Shown here in pieces: positions 53,162-61,982 of a stretch of 64,000 nucleotides of DNA; position 1 is the first letter of the stretch; the number at the start of each line of letters is the position of its first letter. The position numbers and the translations under genes are program-made. The stretch is from positions 124,001 to 188,000 of the forward strand of contig CAWHYL010000003.1 of NCBI GenBank assembly GCA_963833655.1, given 5' to 3'. The notes under the pieces were generated by a model that was not told the origin of the DNA, searched no databases, and saw only the letters and a list, made by a program, of their open reading frames with translations. The DNA comes from 3-1-20CM-4-69-9 sp963833655 (GTDB lineage Bacteria > Actinomycetota > Thermoleophilia > Gaiellales > Gaiellaceae).

Positions 53162-55381
53162 CTACGCGGCGGCGGGAGCCGGCGCGGGCGCCGGGTCGTG
53201 CTCGAGCCGCGGCAGCCACTGGAGCCAGTTCGGCAGGTACCAGTTCCAGTCGCCCAGCAGCTTCATCGTCGCCGGCAGCAGCACCGCCCGGACGATCGTG
53301 GCATCGATCAGCACCGCCGCGGCGAGGCCGATGCCCATCTCCTTCATGTCGAGGATCGGCATGAGCGCGAAGACCGCGAAGGCACCGACCATGACGAGCG
53401 CGGCCGACGAGACCACACCGGCGGTCGTCGAGATGCCGTACTCGACTGCGTCCTCCGTCTTCATGCCGCGGTCGTATGCCTCCCGGACGCGGCTCAGGAT
53501 GAACACGTGGTAGTCCATCGAGAGCCCGAACAGGATCACGAACATGAAGATGGGCAGCCACTGCGCGATGCCGCCGTTCGAGGTGAAGCCGAGCAGGCCC
53601 GCGCCCCAACCCCACTGGAAGACCGCGACGAGCACGCCGTAGGCGGCGCCGACGGAGAGGAGGTTGAGGACGATCGCCTTCGCAGCCACGACGAGCGAGC
53701 GGAAGGTCACGAGCAGCAGCAGGAACGCGAACACGAGCACGAAGCCGAAGACGATCGGCGCCTTCGCCTTGAGCAGCGCGTTCTCGTCCGCCGACTGCGC
53801 CGTCGGGCCGGTCACGCCGTACTCGGCGGTGTCGAGCTTGCCGACGGTCGCCGGGAGGACGTTGTCGCGGAGCGTGCGCAGCGCGTTCATCGACGCGGCG
53901 TCCGTGCCCTCGCCGACGAGCGGGATGTCGACACGGGTGACCGTGTGGGACGGGTTCACCTCCGTGTCGATCGTGCCGGCCGTGATCCCGGCGGCGATCG
54001 CCTTCGTCTTCAGCGCGGCGATTGCATGCCGCGTCGCCGGTGCATCGGCGTCCGCCTTGATCGCGACGAGGCTCTGAGCGGCCGTGCCGCTGGAGAACTC
54101 GTTCTGCACCTTCTTGATCGTCGCCACCGTCGGCGCGCTGTTCGGCAGCGCGTCGAGGCCGCTCTGCGCGGTGTGCAGATGCAGCACCGGCACGGCCATG
54201 AGCAGCAGCGCACCACCGGCGACGGCGGCGGCGATGCCGGGACGCCGCATCGCCGGCGTCAGGATCTTCTTCCAGAACCGGTTCTCGCCACCTTCGCGGC
54301 GCAGCCGGTGCACGAACGGGATCTGGCCCTTGTCGACGCGGTCGCCGAGCTTCGAGAGGAGCGCGGGCAGAACCGTGAGCGAGCCGAGCATTGCGATCCC
54401 GACGACCATCATCGTCGCGATCCCGAAGCCGAGATAGCTCTTGTCGCCGGAGAACATCATCCCGGCCATCGCGATCATCACGGTGAAGCCGGAGATGAGC
54501 ACCGACCGGCCGGACGTTGCCGCTGCGGCCTCGATCGCCGCCCGCGAGCTCTTGCCGGCCGACCGCTCCTCACGCTCGCGCTTGAGGTAGAAGAGCGAGT
54601 AGTCGACGCCGACCGCGAGGCCGATGAGCAGAATCACGGCCGACACGTTCTGGTCCATCGGGACGATGTGGCTCGGCAGTGCGACCAGACCGATCGTCGC
54701 GATCACGCCCGAGAGCGCGAGCAGCAGCGGGACCCCGACGGCGATGAGCGCGCCGAACACGAGCAGCAGCACGACGATCGTGATCGGAATCGAGCGCTCA
54801 CCGGCCAGCTTCAACTGGTCGTTGAACATCTTGTCGAGCGCCTTGCCGGAGCTGATCGCGCCGGCCTCGCCGACGTAGAAGCCCGGATGGTCGGCCGCAA
54901 CCTTCGCCACGGCGGCCTCGATCGGCGCGATCTTCTTCGTCGCGTCGTCGTACTTGCCCTTCATCTCGAACGTGACCATCGCCGTGCTGCGGTCCTGCGA
55001 CACGAGATCCGGGTGCGCCGGGTCGAGCGGGCTCTTGAGGTTCTTGAGGTTCGGGTTGTCCTTCACCGCACCGACGACGTCGTTGATCGTCGAGCGGAAG
55101 GCCGCAGCGTTCACCGAGAGCTTCGAGCTCTGCACGAGCACGAACTCGGTCTGCGGGCTCCGATCGGGCTCCGGAAAGCCCTGCTTGAGGATCAGGTCGG
55201 CCCGGTGCGACTGGCCGGTGCTGGTGTCCTCGTCGGAGAGGTTTTTCGTGCCGACCTTCGCGCCGATCATGAAGGCGACGACGACGAACGCGAGCCAACC
55301 GAACACTGCGATCTTCCAGTGACTCGCGCTCCAGCGGCCCATGCGGGCCGCGATGTTGTTCGAGCGCTTGAGGGGTGACAT
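53162..55381 (-). CDS. MMPL/RND-family membrane transporter
   Basis: A 739-residue protein with 12 helices in the RND layout: helix 1 (KIAVFGWLAFVVVAFMIGAK), a large extracytoplasmic loop, helices 2-6 containing VILLIGLAVGVDYSLFYLKR with the Asp-Tyr pair of proton relay, a second loop, and helices 7-12 with ILFGLSMDYHVFILSRVREA, the matching Asp-Tyr. The C-terminus is a short Pro/Ala tail. Relatives (MmpL, YdgH) export lipids or hydrophobic compounds. ATG 55381 is preceded by GAAGGAG. The gene and tRNA-Thr are flanked by inverted copies of the structured repeat. Confidence 0.92.
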   Translation of the reverse strand: MSPLKRSNNIAARMGRWSASHWKIAVFGWLAFVVVAFMIGAKVGTKNLSDEDTSTGQSHRADLILKQGFPEPDRSPQTEFVLVQSSKLSVNAAAFRSTINDVVGAVKDNPNLKNLKSPLDPAHPDLVSQDRSTAMVTFEMKGKYDDATKKIAPIEAAVAKVAADHPGFYVGEAGAISSGKALDKMFNDQLKLAGERSIPITIVVLLLVFGALIAVGVPLLLALSGVIATIGLVALPSHIVPMDQNVSAVILLIGLAVGVDYSLFYLKREREERSAGKSSRAAIEAAAATSGRSVLISGFTVMIAMAGMMFSGDKSYLGFGIATMMVVGIAMLGSLTVLPALLSKLGDRVDKGQIPFVHRLRREGGENRFWKKILTPAMRRPGIAAAVAGGALLLMAVPVLHLHTAQSGLDALPNSAPTVATIKKVQNEFSSGTAAQSLVAIKADADAPATRHAIAALKTKAIAAGITAGTIDTEVNPSHTVTRVDIPLVGEGTDAASMNALRTLRDNVLPATVGKLDTAEYGVTGPTAQSADENALLKAKAPIVFGFVLVFAFLLLLVTFRSLVVAAKAIVLNLLSVGAAYGVLVAVFQWGWGAGLLGFTSNGGIAQWLPIFMFVILFGLSMDYHVFILSRVREAYDRGMKTEDAVEYGISTTAGVVSSAALVMVGAFAVFALMPILDMKEMGIGLAAAVLIDATIVRAVLLPATMKLLGDWNWYLPNWLQWLPRLEHDPAPAPAPAAA

Positions 55382-55515
55382 GGCCTTCTGACTCCTTCGC
55401 TGGTAGACCCAACGACAGTCGCATTACGGCGATCAACCTGAAATCCGGCCAGCAGGCGTTTCAAGGGTGTGGCAGGCCACACCGAAGACGGCGTGAATTA
55501 CGCCCGCACGAAGGC

Positions 55516-55663
55516 CGGAGGCTAAGCCGGGCTTAGCCGGAGGCGAACTGATGCGACGCGCGCACGCGCAGCCTGCGCGCGCCGCACGGAAGAAAACAAC
55601 CGCCCACCACCACGAGAGCGCGCGGGCTTTGCCCGCGCGCGTTCCCCGCGAAGCGGCGTACCT
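55516..55663 (-). repeat. Structured repeat, copy B (inverted)
   Basis: Reads on the minus strand as the counterpart of copy A. The 49-base core (55541-55589) is identical to that of copy A at 47 of 49 positions; both differences lie in the 14-base stem and keep pairing (T-G to C-G, and G-C to G-T). On its 3' side is a different but analogous hairpin, GGCTAAGC/GCTTAGCC (55520-55538); on its 5' side GCGCGCGGGC/GCCCGCGCGC (55618-55640). The rest of the 543-base gap (55382-55924) holds two more hairpins and no gene that I can support. Confidence 0.7.
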
Positions 55664-55668
55664 AGACG

Positions 55669-55703
55669 CTTGTGGGTCTGGCCCGCAGGGCCAGACCCAC
55701 AAG
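55669..55703. terminator. Perfect 16-base-pair hairpin
   Basis: CTTGTGGGTCTGGCCC and its exact complement around a 3-base loop. This is the strongest inverted repeat in the window. It may terminate the reverse-strand signalling operon that ends at 55925, but no T-run is adjacent. Confidence 0.55.
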
Positions 55704-55705
55704 AA

Positions 55706-55733
55706 GAAGACCGCCGGGGGAGCGGCGGTCTTC
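55706..55733. terminator. Second hairpin downstream of the signalling operon
   Basis: GAAGACCGCCG/CGGCGGTCTTC with a 6-base loop, 3 bases from the previous hairpin. Read on the reverse strand it is the first of three stacked hairpins after the operon. Confidence 0.5.
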
Positions 55734-55924
55734 AGGAGGAGGGAGGAGTGGTGTGGTGGGGTCTAAGCGTCCGACCGTTGCCACAGCACATGAACCTGCG
55801 AGTCCATGGCGGCTCCGCTGCGAACGAAGCGCTCCGTCAACGTGTCGAATCCCATGCCTGAAGGATCGCTGCCACGGCAGTGCTGAACCATGGGGTTCGC
55901 TGGCGTCTCGAGGTGCGGAAAACC

Positions 55925-57130
55925 CTACGACCGCAGATACGTGAGGACTGCCAACACGCGCCTGTGGTCCTCGGCCGTGGCCGACAGCCGGAGCTTCCCG
56001 AAGATGCTCGTGACGTGCTTCTCGACGGCGCGGAGCGTGATCACGAGCCGCTCGGCGATCGCCTGGTTCGACTTGCCCTCGGCCATCAGCTCCAGCACCT
56101 GCCGCTCGCGCGGTGTCAGATCCTCGAGCGGGTCGTCGCGGCGCCGGCGGCCGACCAGCTGCGAGACGACGGCGGGATCGAGCGCGGATCCGCCCTCGGC
56201 GACGCGGCGCACCGCCGCGGCGAACTCGTCCACGTCCGACACCCGGTCTTTGAGCAGGTAGCCGACGCCCTCGGCGTTCTCGCCGAGCAGCTCCATCGCG
56301 TACGCCGGCTCGACGTACTGCGACAGGACGAGCACGCCGGTGTCCGGCCAGCGCTCGCGGATCTCCTGTGCGGCCCGCAGGCCCTCGTCGGTCTGCGTCG
56401 GCGGCATGCGGATGTCGATCAGCGCGACGTCGGGCTTGTGCATGCCGACGTGCCGTAGGAGGTCGTCGGCGGTGCCGCTCTGCGCGACGATCTCGAAGCC
56501 GGCGTCCTCGAGCAGCCGTGCGATTCCCTCGCGCAGCAGCACGGAGTCGTCCGCGAGGACTACGCGCACGCCGCGAAAGCCTCTCCGGGCCGTGCTGAGC
56601 GGCGGGAACCGCGTCGCGAGGCCGGGCGCCTTGAGCTGGAAGAGCCGCTCCGGCGCGTCGATCCCGGGCAGCTGGTGGTCGCCGAGATCCTCGACCTCGT
56701 GCTCGGAGTCCAGCGCCTCGCGCGTGCGCGCGGAGAGCAGGATCTGCCCGCCGCTGCCGGCCTGGCAGATGCGGGCCGCCCGGTGGACGTCGAGCCCGAA
56801 GTACGTCCCGTCGCGGATGTTCGGCTCGCCTGTGTGCAAGCCCATCCGCACGCGCAGGTCGACGCCGCCCGGCCACTCGTGGTCGACGAAGGCGCGTTGC
56901 GCCGCGACGACGCTCGTCGCAGCGGCGCGGGCGTCCGCGAACACGACGAAGAACTCGTCGCCGCGCTGGTCGATGACGATGCCGTTGCCGGCCTCGACCG
57001 CCTCGCGGAAGAGCCGCCGGTGGTCGTCGAGCACGTGTGCGTATCGGTCACCCAGCCGCTGAAGCAGCTGCGTCGACCCCTCGACGTCCGTGAAGACGAG
57101 TGTGACGGTGCCATGTGGAAGATCCGGCAT
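55925..57130 (-). CDS. Adenylate/guanylate cyclase-receiver-LuxR fusion regulator
   Basis: A 401-residue protein of three domains. Residues 5-165 are a class III nucleotide cyclase: TLVFTDVEGSTQLLQRLGDR with the first metal Asp, DQRGDEFFVVFADA with the second, and YFGLDVHRAARICQAGSGGQ. Residues 188-300 are a receiver: VRVVLADDSVLLREGIARLL with the acidic pair, DVALIDIRMPP with the phospho-acceptor Asp. Residues 335-400 are a LuxR DNA-binding domain: LTPRERQVLELMAEGKSNQA and AVEKHVTSIFGKL. It is the response regulator for the kinase encoded just upstream, 6 bases away. Whether the cyclase is active is unknown. Confidence 0.9.
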   Translation of the reverse strand: MPDLPHGTVTLVFTDVEGSTQLLQRLGDRYAHVLDDHRRLFREAVEAGNGIVIDQRGDEFFVVFADARAAATSVVAAQRAFVDHEWPGGVDLRVRMGLHTGEPNIRDGTYFGLDVHRAARICQAGSGGQILLSARTREALDSEHEVEDLGDHQLPGIDAPERLFQLKAPGLATRFPPLSTARRGFRGVRVVLADDSVLLREGIARLLEDAGFEIVAQSGTADDLLRHVGMHKPDVALIDIRMPPTQTDEGLRAAQEIRERWPDTGVLVLSQYVEPAYAMELLGENAEGVGYLLKDRVSDVDEFAAAVRRVAEGGSALDPAVVSQLVGRRRRDDPLEDLTPRERQVLELMAEGKSNQAIAERLVITLRAVEKHVTSIFGKLRLSATAEDHRRVLAVLTYLRS

Positions 57131-57136
57131 CGCAGC

Positions 57137-59209
57137 CTACTCCAGTGGGATCTCGGCGCGGACTCGGGTTCCGGCGCCGGGCGGGCTCTCGACGTCGAGC
57201 TCGCCGCTCAGGGCTGCCACGCGGTCCGCCAGCCCGCGCAGCCCGGAGCCGCGGACGGGGTCGGCGCCGCCGACGCCGTCGTCCGCCACCTCGACCACCG
57301 CTACTCCGTTCATCCGCTCGACCGTAACCTCTACGGCTGAAGCCTGGGCGTACTTCGTCACATTTGCAAGCGCCTCCGACACGACGTAGTACGCCGCGGC
57401 CTCGACCGGGGCCGGCAGCTCGCACGAGGCGCCCTTGACCTCGACCGGCAGCGGCGACCGTGCCGCGAGCGCCTCGAGCGCGGCCTCGAGCCCGCGGTCG
57501 GTCAGGACGGCGGGGTGGATGCCACGCGCGAGCTCACGCAGCTCCTCCAGCGCCTGCGCGAGCTCCTCGCGCGACGCTTCGAGGAGATCCTCGGCGCCGC
57601 CGGGGTCGGTCCTCAGCCGGCCTTGCGCCAGCCGGAGCGACAGCGAGAGCGAGACCAGCCGCTGCTGCGCGCCGTCGTGGAGGTTCCGCTCGAGCTTGCG
57701 CCGCTCCTCGTCGCCCGCGGCGACGATCCGCGCCCGCGACGCCTCGAGCTCCTCCTGCTGCCGCTTGCGCTCGGTGATCTCGCGGACGATCATCAGGAAC
57801 TCGTCCTCGCCGCTCGCCGCGAAGCGGGCCTCGTAGTTCCGCGTCTCGCCGGCGAACTCCAGCTCGTACTCGATCATCTGCGGCGTGCCGCGATCGACCG
57901 CGGCCTGACCTGCCTCGAGCACACGGTCGGCGAGCTCCGACGGCAGCCGGTCGTGAACGCGCGCGCCGATGAACACCTCGCCGACGAGATCGTCCGGATT
58001 CGGCGCGTTGAAAGCCCGGTACCGGCCGTCGCGGGAGATGCGGAACATCAGGTCGGGCAGAGCCTGCAGCAGCGCGCGGTAGCGCTCGACCCGCGCCTTC
58101 ACCTCGACGAGGAGCTTGTCGCGCTCGAGCGCGATGCGCGCGGCGCTCGTGATCGCGTCGAGCAGCTCGGGCTCCTCGCGCAGCGCCGCGTCGTGGATGA
58201 TCGCCGCCACCGGCGTGTCGGCGTAGTCCAGGCGCGTCACGACGCGGTGCCGGGTGTCGTCGGGCAGATCGAAGTGGTTGCCGTCGACGTCGACGTAGTG
58301 GTCGCCCTCGTCGTACCAGTACGCCACCTGGACGGTCGGGTCGCGCAGAGCCTCGCGGAGGGAGTCCTGGACCTCGCTCGGGCTCGCACGTTCGGGGAGG
58401 GTCGTGAAGATCGCGCCGAAACCGGCGCTGCGAGCGAGTGTCGTGCCGAGCAAGCCGGCCAGGAAGAGGAACGGGACGGCGGTGAAGGTCACGATCAGCG
58501 CGACGCTGACGATCGTGTTCCCGACGCCCGAGAACGGCGTGACGATGAATCCCACCGCGAGCAGCAGCACGCTCAGGCCGCCCGCGAGGTAGACCGGCCG
58601 CAGCTGGCGTCGCAGCGCCGGCGTCCCGCGGCGCCAGCGTCCGATCAGCAGCCAGAACGCCGCGGCGAAGAGGACGACGCCGATGGTCGTCCAGGTCGCG
58701 GTCGACGCGACGTGCGCCGTGTGGTCGTACGAGACGAAGACGAGGTTGTCGGGGCACGCGTGCGGCTTGCAGGTCTGCCGCTGTGGGAACATCGCGTCGA
58801 GCAGCGGCGCGAGGAACGCCGCGATGTATGCGCACACGACGATCGTGCGGCCCGCGCGGCTGATCAGCCGGCCGCTCGGATACGCGAGCAGCAGGTGAAG
58901 GAACGCCGCGATGAAGAGGCTCCCGAACAGCTCGCCGAGCGTGTACGGCACCGAGTCGTTCGCCTCGTAGAGGCTCGCCGCGAGCACGCCGAAGCCGACG
59001 GCGACCATGAGCATCCCCGTTCGGTTCCACGGCCGGCGCGACCAGCCGATCAGGCCGGCGATGACGAACGACATGCTCACGAAGAGCAGCAGCGCCGTCG
59101 TCAAACCAGGATGCTCCTCGTGGTTGCTCGTGAGCGTGAGGACGACGGCGGCAGCACCGGCGAGCGCCGCCGCCGGCGCGAAGAAGAGCCAGGGCCGACG
59201 CAGGATCAC
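57137..59209 (-). CDS. NarL-type membrane sensor histidine kinase with PAS domain
   Basis: A 690-residue kinase. About 8 N-terminal helices (residues 1-260) form a membrane sensor. A PAS domain follows (about 375-485, RYRALLQALPDLMFRISRDG). The HisKA_3 dimerisation helix carries RNLHDGAQQRLVSLSLSLRL with the phospho-accepting His (about residue 510), and the HATPase domain has NVTKYAQA and ADDGVGG. This type usually pairs with LuxR-class regulators, here the fusion protein downstream. GTG 59209 overlaps the stop of the preceding receiver gene (GTGA). Confidence 0.92.
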   Translation of the reverse strand: MILRRPWLFFAPAAALAGAAAVVLTLTSNHEEHPGLTTALLLFVSMSFVIAGLIGWSRRPWNRTGMLMVAVGFGVLAASLYEANDSVPYTLGELFGSLFIAAFLHLLLAYPSGRLISRAGRTIVVCAYIAAFLAPLLDAMFPQRQTCKPHACPDNLVFVSYDHTAHVASTATWTTIGVVLFAAAFWLLIGRWRRGTPALRRQLRPVYLAGGLSVLLLAVGFIVTPFSGVGNTIVSVALIVTFTAVPFLFLAGLLGTTLARSAGFGAIFTTLPERASPSEVQDSLREALRDPTVQVAYWYDEGDHYVDVDGNHFDLPDDTRHRVVTRLDYADTPVAAIIHDAALREEPELLDAITSAARIALERDKLLVEVKARVERYRALLQALPDLMFRISRDGRYRAFNAPNPDDLVGEVFIGARVHDRLPSELADRVLEAGQAAVDRGTPQMIEYELEFAGETRNYEARFAASGEDEFLMIVREITERKRQQEELEASRARIVAAGDEERRKLERNLHDGAQQRLVSLSLSLRLAQGRLRTDPGGAEDLLEASREELAQALEELRELARGIHPAVLTDRGLEAALEALAARSPLPVEVKGASCELPAPVEAAAYYVVSEALANVTKYAQASAVEVTVERMNGVAVVEVADDGVGGADPVRGSGLRGLADRVAALSGELDVESPPGAGTRVRAEIPLE

Positions 59210-59562
59210 GCCACGAGAAACGCCGCTATCGCGGCGCCGGACAGATCTGCCTTCGGAACGAAGCCGTGGGCGCCGCACATCCCGATGCAAGGCCCGTAGT
59301 CGGCGCCGTCACGGCTCGAGGTGAGGATCACGATCGGCGGATCCTCGAGCTTCCGGAGCTGGTCGGCGACGTGGAAGCCGTCGATTCCCGGGAGCTGGAC
59401 GTCGAGCAGAACGAGGTCGGGATGAAGCCGCTCGGCGGCCTCGACCCCGGTCTCCCCGTCCTCGGCCTCGCCGACGACGTCGTACCCCTCCGCTTCGAGC
59501 AGCGTTCTGGCGCTGGCCCGGAAGCTCGGGTGATCGTCGACGATGAGAACTGTCACAGCCAC
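59206..59562 (-). CDS. Stand-alone receiver-domain protein
   Basis: A 118-residue CheY-like single receiver: VTVLIVDDHPSFRASARTLL with the acidic pocket, HPDLVLLDVQLPGIDGFHVA with the phospho-acceptor Asp, VILTSS (conserved Thr/Ser) and FVPKADL (conserved Lys). No output domain, so it relays phosphate or binds partners. GTG 59562 gives the usual beginning; an upstream start would add an Arg-rich stretch of no homology. It lies between the hybrid kinase and the NarL-type kinase. Confidence 0.85.
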   Translation of the reverse strand: MAVTVLIVDDHPSFRASARTLLEAEGYDVVGEAEDGETGVEAAERLHPDLVLLDVQLPGIDGFHVADQLRKLEDPPIVILTSSRDGADYGPCIGMCGAHGFVPKADLSGAAIAAFLVA

Positions 59563-59609
59563 AGTCTCGTACCCGCTCGGCCGGCGCCGAATACGGTTAC
59601 CCACACTCT

Positions 59610-61982
59610 TTACTGCCTAGAAGCCGCCAACTGACCCGTTTGGGTCAGGTCCACGGCGGCCCCCGCAGGGATCTCGACGTGGAAGACGGAGCCGCCCCCG
59701 TCGTTCGGCTCGACCCAGATCCGTCCGCCGACGCGGCGCACGAGCTCGCGGGCGATGTAGAGGCCGAGGCCGGTGCCGCCGATCCCGCCGGTCATGTCGG
59801 GATCGAGGCGGTAGAACTTCTGGAAGATGCGCTCCTGCTCCGCCGGCGGGATCCCGAGGCCGTGGTCGGCGACGGAGAAGCGGACGGCGCCGTCGACCGC
59901 CTCGACGGCGAGGCGGACGTCGCCGCCGGCCGGCGAGTACTTGATCGCGTTGTCCAGCAGGTTGTCGAGCACCTGCCGCAGCTGCGACTCGTCGGCGGCG
60001 ACCGGCGGGACATCGGCTGCGACAGGGTCGACCTCGACGCGGACGCCGTCAGGGAGGTGCGTGCGCGCGGCCTCGGCTACGCCGGCGGTCAGCTCGCGCG
60101 CGTCGCACGTCTCGATGCGGACGTCGAGCCGGCCGGAGTCGAGCTGGCTCGCGACGAGGAGGTCGTTGACGATCGTCGTCAGCCGCGTCGATTCCTCGAC
60201 GATGATGCTCAGAAGCCGGGCGCTGATCTCCTCCGGAAGCTCCACGTCGTCGCGGCCGAGGGTCATCGCCGAGCCGTAGATGGCGGCCAGCGGCGTCCGC
60301 AGCTCGTGCGACACGGTTGCGACGAGGTCCTGGCGGATCCGTTCGAGCGCACGCTCCTCGGTGATGTCCTGGAACGCGTAGACGATTCCGTCGTCGAACG
60401 CGACGCCGGAGATCGACACCCAGTGCTCGTGCCCGTCGCGGTCCAACGGCAGCGTCTCGGCACGAGCCTGCACGCGCTTCCAGCCCGAGAGCAGGTCGTC
60501 GAGCCGGCGGCCGACGATCTCGTCGCGCCGGATCCCGGAGATCGTCTCCGCGGCGCGGTTCCAGAGGCGCACGACGCCGTTGTTGTCCACGAGGAAGACG
60601 CCGTCGCCGACCGTCTCGAGCACGCGTGCCGCCTGCGCGCGTTCCTCCACCTCGCGGTAGAGCTTCGCGTTCTCGACGGCGGTGCCGGCGCGGCGTGCGA
60701 GCTCCTCTGCGACCGCCAGGTCCTCGGGCCCGTAGCGTCGTCCCGACTCCGCCGCGACGAACGAGATGACGCCGAGCACGTCGCCGTGCGCGACGAGCGG
60801 CACGCACATGTAGCTCTGCACACCCAGCTCGCGGACGAGGCCAAGGTGGAAGTCGTCCTGCGCCAGCTCCGCGAGCCGCGCCTCGCCGATTTCGGTGACG
60901 AGCTCGCTCCGGCCGGTGCGGCGGACGACCGGCGGGCCCTGCACCGCCTCGGGGTTCTCGGGATATCGCCGAGCCAGCTCGTATGCGAGCTCGACCTTCT
61001 TCGGGTCGACGTGCTCGACGGCGAGCGTGTGCAGGCGTCCGTCCTCGAGGATGTCGACGCGGGCCCAGTCTGCGACCCGGGGCACCGCGAGCTTCGCAAC
61101 GGCGGCAAGGGTGCTCCGGTAGTCGAGCGACGCGGCGAGCGCGGCGCCGGCGTCGACGAGGAAGCGCTGTGCCTCCTCGGCGCGCTTCTGGTCGTGGATG
61201 TCGATGTTCGAGCCGAACCACTTGACCGCCGCGCCGCTCTTGTCCGTCATCGGGACCGCGCGTGTGAGGTGCCAGCGGTACGCGCCGTCGGCGGCACGCC
61301 GGAAGCGCAGCTCGTTGTCGTAGGGCTGTCCGGTCGCGAGCGCCGTCTGCCAGCGGTCGAGCATGCGGCGGAGATCCTCCGGATGCACCACCTCCGTCCA
61401 GCCCTTCTCGACCAGCGCGGAGAAGGAGGTCCCGAAATAGTCGAGCGCGCGCTGGTTGACGTAGTCGAGCTCGCCGTTCGGCAGCGCCGTCCAGATCTGC
61501 TCCGGCTGCGCTTCGGCGAGGAAGCGGTACCGCTCCTCGCTCTCGCGGCGCAGCTCGGACAGCTCTTGCTCCTTCAGCTGCTCTGCCTGCCGCCGCAGCT
61601 GCTCGTTCTTCTCGTGCAGCTCGATGAAGACCGCGACCTTCGACCGCAGCACGTCGGGATTGAACGGCTTGAAGACGTAGTCGACGGCGCCGGCGGAATA
61701 GCCGCGGAAGACCTGTTCCTCCTCCTTCGAGATCGCCGTCACGAAGATGATCGGGACGTGACTCGTGCGGTCGCGCTGCTTGATCAGCTGCGCCGTCTCG
61801 AACCCGTCGAGGTCCGGCATCTGGACGTCGAGCAGGATGACGGCGACCTCGTGGCGCAGCAGCTGCCGCAGCGCGTCCTCACCTGAGCTCGCGTAGACGA
61901 GCGTCTCGCCGAGCGGCTCGAGGATCGCCTCGAGCGCGAGCAGGTTCTCGGGCCGATCGTCGACGAGGAGGATCTTCGCCAT
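59610..61982 (-). CDS. Hybrid sensor kinase: REC-PAS-GAF-PAS-HisKA-HATPase
   Basis: A 790-residue soluble kinase. Domains in order: receiver (1-120, ILLVDDRPENLLALEAI and VAVILLDVQMPDLDGFETAQ); a coiled coil of about 30 residues; PAS (150-270, RYRFLAEAQPEQIWTALPNG); GAF (285-430, around MCVPLVAHGDVLGVISFVAA); PAS (440-560, VLETVGDGVFLVDNNGVVRL); HisKA with VATVSHELRTPLAAIYGSAM (His about residue 578); HATPase with DNLLDNAIKYSP and GIGGTGLGLYIARELV. There is no membrane segment, so it senses in the cytoplasm. The receiver is at the N-terminus, unlike most hybrid kinases. ATG 61982 overlaps the CheB stop by one base. Confidence 0.92.
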   Translation of the reverse strand: MAKILLVDDRPENLLALEAILEPLGETLVYASSGEDALRQLLRHEVAVILLDVQMPDLDGFETAQLIKQRDRTSHVPIIFVTAISKEEEQVFRGYSAGAVDYVFKPFNPDVLRSKVAVFIELHEKNEQLRRQAEQLKEQELSELRRESEERYRFLAEAQPEQIWTALPNGELDYVNQRALDYFGTSFSALVEKGWTEVVHPEDLRRMLDRWQTALATGQPYDNELRFRRAADGAYRWHLTRAVPMTDKSGAAVKWFGSNIDIHDQKRAEEAQRFLVDAGAALAASLDYRSTLAAVAKLAVPRVADWARVDILEDGRLHTLAVEHVDPKKVELAYELARRYPENPEAVQGPPVVRRTGRSELVTEIGEARLAELAQDDFHLGLVRELGVQSYMCVPLVAHGDVLGVISFVAAESGRRYGPEDLAVAEELARRAGTAVENAKLYREVEERAQAARVLETVGDGVFLVDNNGVVRLWNRAAETISGIRRDEIVGRRLDDLLSGWKRVQARAETLPLDRDGHEHWVSISGVAFDDGIVYAFQDITEERALERIRQDLVATVSHELRTPLAAIYGSAMTLGRDDVELPEEISARLLSIIVEESTRLTTIVNDLLVASQLDSGRLDVRIETCDARELTAGVAEAARTHLPDGVRVEVDPVAADVPPVAADESQLRQVLDNLLDNAIKYSPAGGDVRLAVEAVDGAVRFSVADHGLGIPPAEQERIFQKFYRLDPDMTGGIGGTGLGLYIARELVRRVGGRIWVEPNDGGGSVFHVEIPAGAAVDLTQTGQLAASRQ

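Noticed and set aside
55741..55924. Possible small genes downstream of the signalling operon
   Set aside because: Short frames on both strands lack ribosome-binding sites and recognisable sequence.
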